A DNA stretch of 56,156 nt from an uncultured Eubacteriales bacterium (GTDB lineage: Bacteria > Bacillota > Clostridia > Oscillospirales > Oscillospiraceae): NCBI GenBank assembly GCA_900317855.1, contig ONIG01000010.1, positions 1 to 56,156 on the forward strand, given 5' to 3'. Both the position numbers and the translations under genes were made by a program. The notes under the pieces are model-generated. The model did no database searches. It saw only the letters and a list, made by a program, of their open reading frames with translations, and was not told where the DNA came from. Within the stretch, counting starts at the first letter, position 1; each line of letters starts with the position of its first letter. This document shows positions 52,948-56,156 of this stretch, piece by piece.

Positions 52948-53619
52948 ATGAACGAACGATTGGATGCGGCGCTCGAGCAGCTGCCGTTCTGGCCGAACCT
53001 GACCGAGCCGCAGCGCGAGCTTGCGCGGCGCGGCGCGCGCCTGGCGCAGTATGACCGCGGGGCGCTCGTGCACGGATGCGACGGGCAGTGCCTCGGCATG
53101 ATCCGGGTGCAGACCGGCCGCCTGCGCGCGTGCATGCTCTCGGACGACGGGCGCGAGATCACGCTCTACCGCCTCACGGACGGGGATGCCTGCGTGCTGG
53201 CGGCGGCGTGCGTCATCCGGCAGATCACGTTCGAGGTGCAGCTCGTGGCCGATGCGCCGACGGAGCTGCTCATCCTCGGCGCGCACGTGTTCCAGCAGCT
53301 CACGGCCGAGAATATCCACGTCGAGTGCTGCATGTACCGCCTAGCGACCGAGCGCTTTTCCGACGTCATGTGGGCGATGCAGCAGCTACTGTTCACGAGC
53401 TTTGACAAGCGCCTCGCGCAGTATCTCTGGGACGAGTCCGACCACGCCCGCGCGCCCGTGCGCGCCACGCACGAGCAGATCGCGCGCGACACCGGCGCCG
53501 TGCGCGAGACCGTCACGCGCATGCTGCGCCACTTCGCCGACGACGGCATCGTCTCGCTTGGCCGTGGCACGGTCACGGTCACGGACGCTGAAAAATTGCG
53601 CAAACTCGCCGGAATGTGA
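52948..53619 (+). CDS. Crp/Fnr family transcriptional regulator
   Basis: A 223-residue regulator; ATG at 52948 with GGGGGAACG upstream. N-terminal cyclic-nucleotide-binding-like barrel (about 20-120), dimer helix (SDVMWAMQQLLFTSFDKRLA) and C-terminal winged HTH RATHEQIARDTGAVRETVTR then MLRHFADDGIVSLGRG. It has several Cys (GCDGQC, DACVLAAAC, ECCMYRL) but not the N-terminal Cys cluster of FNR. Next to thioredoxin and a flavodiiron protein, so a redox, O2 or NO response is a reasonable inference. Confidence 0.92.
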   Translation: MNERLDAALEQLPFWPNLTEPQRELARRGARLAQYDRGALVHGCDGQCLGMIRVQTGRLRACMLSDDGREITLYRLTDGDACVLAAACVIRQITFEVQLVADAPTELLILGAHVFQQLTAENIHVECCMYRLATERFSDVMWAMQQLLFTSFDKRLAQYLWDESDHARAPVRATHEQIARDTGAVRETVTRMLRHFADDGIVSLGRGTVTVTDAEKLRKLAGM

Positions 53620-53701
53620 CTTTGCCACAGAACGCGGGTGTAAAATCTGTTAAAATCAGCACATACTAACACAGACGACAACTCCGGAAAGGAAGATTAC
53701 C

Positions 53702-54004
53702 ATGATTACACTGACGAAAGAAAACTTTGCGCAGGAGGTCCTGCAGTCCGATAAGCCCGTGCTCGTGGATTTCTGGGCGACGTGGTGCGGCCCCTGCCGC
53801 ATGATGGCCCCCGTGATCGAGGAGCTCGACGCCGAGCACCCGGAATACAAGTTCGGCAAGGTCAACGTGGACGAGCAGCCGGAGCTCGCAGGCGAGTACC
53901 GCATCATGAGCATTCCGACGCTGATGGTGTTCCGCGGCGGCCAGGCTGCGGCCGTGAAGGTCGGCGTGACGCCGAAGGAAGAACTGCTCAAACTCCTCGG
54001 CTGA
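53702..54004 (+). CDS. trxA: Thioredoxin
   Basis: A 100-residue thioredoxin with active site [14 protein letters not shown], cis-Pro segment [10 protein letters not shown] and typical ends. Reduces disulfides in the cytoplasm, using thioredoxin reductase encoded elsewhere. AAAGGAAG precedes the ATG. It is 35 nt from the flavodiiron gene and probably co-transcribed with it. Confidence 0.96.
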   Translation: MITLTKENFAQEVLQSDKPVLVDFWATWCGPCRMMAPVIEELDAEHPEYKFGKVNVDEQPELAGEYRIMSIPTLMVFRGGQAAAVKVGVTPKEELLKLLG

Positions 54005-54039
54005 GCCGGGGAATTGTGGATTAGAAGGAGGAGACAAGT

Positions 54040-56019
54040 ATGCACTGCACTGTGAAAATGACCGAGGATCTGTATTGGGTCGGCGCGTCCGACCGCCGTC
54101 TGGCCCTGTTTGAGAGCGTGTACCCCATCCCGCGCGGCGTGTCGTACAATGCCTATGTCCTGCTCGACGAAAAGACCGTCCTGCTCGACACGGTGGATCA
54201 GTCCGTCGCCGGTCAGTTTTTTGAAAACCTCGCCCATGTCCTCGGCGGCCGCCCGCTGGACTACATCGTCGTGCACCACATGGAGCCCGACCACGCCAAG
54301 ACGCTCGAGGAGACCGTGCGCCGCTACCCCGAGGCGAAGATCATCTGCAACGCGAAGATCCGCGACATGATCCGCAACTATTTTACCTTCGACATTGACG
54401 CCCGCGCCATCCTCATGGCCGAGGGCGATACATACTGCTTCGGCAAGCACACGTTTGCCTATGTCATGGCGCCGATGGTCCACTGGCCGGAGGTCATGGT
54501 CAGCTTTGATACCACGACCGGCACGCTCTTTTCCGCCGATGCCTTCGGCACGTTCGGCGCGCTGAGCGGCAATCTCTATGCCGATGAGTACGACTTTGAG
54601 CACGACTGGCTGCCTGATGCCCGCCGCTACTATACGAACATTGTCGGCAAGTACGGCACGCAGGTGCAGGCCCTGCTCAAGAAGGCCGCCACGCTCGACA
54701 TCCGCATGATCTGCCCGCTGCACGGCCCGGTCTGGCGCAAGAACATCGGCTGGTTCGTCGATAAGTACAGCAAGTGGAGCTCCTACACGCCCGAGCAGGT
54801 CGGCAGCGTGCTCATCGCCTACTCCTCCGTCTACGGCCACACGGAAAACGCGGCGCAGGTGCTCGCCACCATGCTCGCCGCGCGCGGCGTGCGCAACATC
54901 GCCATGTACGACGTCTCCGTCACGCACCCGAGTTATGTCGTGGCCGAGGCCTTCCGCTGCAGCCACCTCGTGTTCGCGTCCACGACGTACAACGCCGGCA
55001 TCTTCTGCAACATGGAGACGGCGCTGCTCGACATCGCGGCGCATAACCTCCAGAACCGCACCATCGCCCTGATCGAAAACGGCTCCTGGGCGCCGACGGC
55101 CGGCAATCTCATGCGCGGCATTCTCTCCAAGCTCAAGGATGTCACCATCCTCAACGAGACGCTCACCATCAAATCCTCGCTCAAGGACGAACAGCTCGGC
55201 GCGCTCGCCGAGATCGCGGACGCGCTTGTGGCCTCCATGCCGAAGCCGCGCCCGATCGTGAACGAGGGCAAGCAGAACCCCGCCGCGCTCTTCAAGTTCC
55301 AGTACGGCCTGTTCGCGCTCTCCGCCCGCGAAGGGGACAAGGACAATGCCTGCGTCATCAACACCGCCATCCAGATGGCCAACAAGCCCGAGCGCATCTC
55401 CATCTCGGTCATCAAGGCCAACTACACCTGCGGCATGATCGAGCGCACCGGCGTGTTCAACCTCTCGCTGCTGACGAAGGAAGTGCCGTTTGCCTTCTTC
55501 CAGCACTTCGGCTTCCAGTCCGGCGCGGATGTGGACAAGTTTGCGGATTGGACGGACTGCGCCCGCAGCGACAACGGTCTGTATTACATCAACCGCTATA
55601 CGAACGCCATGTTCTCCTGCCGCGTCGTCGAGAGCTACGACCAGGGCAGCCACCGGCTCTTCATCGCTGAGATCACGGAGTCCAAGCTCTTCAGCAACGA
55701 CGAGACCGTGACCTATGACTACTACCGCAGCCACATCAAGCCCGCGCCGCCGAAACTGGCCCCCGCCGAGAAGGCGACCTGGGTCTGCTCTGTGTGCGGC
55801 TACGTGTACGAGGGCGAGACGCTCCCGGCCGATTTCATCTGCCCGCTGTGCAAGCACCCGGCGTCCGACTTCGTCAAGCACGCCGCCAAGCCCGCGGAAA
55901 AGCGCGTCGGCTTCGTCTGCACCGTTTGCGGCTACGTGTATGAGGGCGCGGATATGCCGGACGACTTCGTCTGCCCGCTGTGCCACCACCCGAAGTCCGA
56001 TTTCAAACCGCTCGAGTAA
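54040..56019 (+). CDS. Flavodiiron protein fused to flavin reductase-like and two rubredoxin domains
   Basis: A 659-residue multi-domain protein. Residues 1-245: metallo-beta-lactamase-like diiron domain with ligands H80, E82, D84, H85 (HMEPDH), H148, D167 and H228. Residues about 255-395: flavodoxin domain with FMN loop YSSVYGHTEN. Residues about 420-565: flavin reductase-like FMN-binding domain (NACVINTAIQMANKPERISI). Residues about 580-620 and 625-657: two rubredoxins, CSVCGYVYEG...CPLCKHPASDF and CTVCGYVYEG...CPLCHHPKSDF. Flavodiiron proteins reduce O2 to water or NO to N2O, with rubredoxin as electron donor. Carrying the core, a flavin reductase and two rubredoxins on one chain could make it self-sufficient in electron transfer (inference). 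Confidence 0.95.
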   Translation: MHCTVKMTEDLYWVGASDRRLALFESVYPIPRGVSYNAYVLLDEKTVLLDTVDQSVAGQFFENLAHVLGGRPLDYIVVHHMEPDHAKTLEETVRRYPEAKIICNAKIRDMIRNYFTFDIDARAILMAEGDTYCFGKHTFAYVMAPMVHWPEVMVSFDTTTGTLFSADAFGTFGALSGNLYADEYDFEHDWLPDARRYYTNIVGKYGTQVQALLKKAATLDIRMICPLHGPVWRKNIGWFVDKYSKWSSYTPEQVGSVLIAYSSVYGHTENAAQVLATMLAARGVRNIAMYDVSVTHPSYVVAEAFRCSHLVFASTTYNAGIFCNMETALLDIAAHNLQNRTIALIENGSWAPTAGNLMRGILSKLKDVTILNETLTIKSSLKDEQLGALAEIADALVASMPKPRPIVNEGKQNPAALFKFQYGLFALSAREGDKDNACVINTAIQMANKPERISISVIKANYTCGMIERTGVFNLSLLTKEVPFAFFQHFGFQSGADVDKFADWTDCARSDNGLYYINRYTNAMFSCRVVESYDQGSHRLFIAEITESKLFSNDETVTYDYYRSHIKPAPPKLAPAEKATWVCSVCGYVYEGETLPADFICPLCKHPASDFVKHAAKPAEKRVGFVCTVCGYVYEGADMPDDFVCPLCHHPKSDFKPLE

Positions 56020-56031
56020 GATTCTCCGGAT

Positions 56032-56057
56032 ATAGAAAAATGCCCCGCCGCAGGTTT
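56032..56057 (+). terminator. Apparent 5' half of a terminator, interrupted
   Basis: GATATAGAAAAATGCCCCGCCGCAGG looks like the A-rich 5' arm and loop start of a GC-rich terminator, but no complementary GCGGGGCATTTT arm follows before the window ends. The IS-like sequence begins right after. Confidence 0.45.
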
Positions 56058-56156
56058 TGAAGTGACCCCAAAAAGTTAGACAAAAATATCGAGCATAAAT
56101 TGTTCAAGCTACCGAAAGGGCTTGCTGTCTGTGAATTGCAGGCGGCAGGCCCTTCA
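56058..56156 (+). mobile_element. Terminal end of an IS3-type insertion sequence (partial)
   Basis: TGAAGTGACCCCAAAAAGTT followed by AGACAAAAA matches, from memory, the characteristic terminal inverted repeat of IS3-family (IS150-like) elements in Firmicutes. AT content rises abruptly against the GC-rich surroundings. The following AAGGGCTTGCTGTC ... GGCGGCAGGCCCTT can pair as a stem. No transposase start is reached within the window. Confidence 0.55.

Overview
The window is a 56 kb piece of a GC-rich Clostridia chromosome (phylum Bacillota), most likely an Oscillospiraceae-type anaerobe. This placement is an inference. It rests on AGGAGG-type ribosome binding sites, a T-box leader, a zinc-type S14 protein (rpsZ), rpsD lying inside the alpha operon, an FprA-type flavodiiron protein, FeoAB, and heavy use of GTG and TTG starts. 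Because third codon positions are GC-rich, long antisense open frames run opposite nearly every real gene; they were discarded.

Left part, 1-20480 (accessory and housekeeping genes). A truncated phosphodiester glycosidase-type membrane protein is followed by a T-box leader with a TGG (Trp) specifier. The leader controls a three-gene ABC transporter. Next come a convergent pair of COG0523/G3E GTPases, one with a striking His/Asp/Cys-rich metal-binding stretch. Then follow a NagZ-like glycosidase, a NUDIX hydrolase, an acyl-ACP thioesterase, an FMN-binding protein divergent from a zinc-ribbon membrane protein, SbcCD, FeoAB, several small genes and a HpcH/HpaI aldolase. Many promoters here have clear -35/-10 boxes with 17-nt spacers.

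Middle part, 20480-29500. A minus-strand tRNA cluster reads Gly-Arg-His-Gln-Lys. The Lys gene is followed by two extra 60-nt units that each repeat its 3' acceptor end and CCA and each carry their own terminator. After a DUF1846 protein comes the plus-strand run secA, pgeF, an oligopeptide-binding lipoprotein, a GtrA-family protein, cytidine deaminase and a LysR-type DNA-binding domain standing alone.

Ribosomal block, 29550-45903. This is a complete S10-spc-alpha supercluster of 31 genes from rpsJ to rplQ, including secY, adk, map, infA, rpmJ and rpoA. It starts from a consensus promoter that lies inside a terminator hairpin. Its 290-nt leader contains an attenuator-like hairpin. A 519-nt gene-free, strongly structured interval interrupts the otherwise tight operon between rpsZ and rpsH. 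S3 carries a 65-residue Arg/Gly/Asn-rich tail.

Right part, 45904-56156. Here lie a two-component system, an M29 aminopeptidase, a peptide-binding lipoprotein, a small tail-anchored protein, a PP2C phosphatase with a membrane anchor, a Crp/Fnr regulator, thioredoxin, and a flavodiiron protein fused to a flavin reductase domain and two rubredoxins. The last 99 bases look like the terminal end of an IS3-type element inserted into the terminator of the flavodiiron gene.

The best candidates for something undescribed are the structured 519-nt interval in the spc operon (36755-37273) and the tRNA-Lys-derived tandem units (20585-20832). No database search was possible, so family names rest on recognised motifs.
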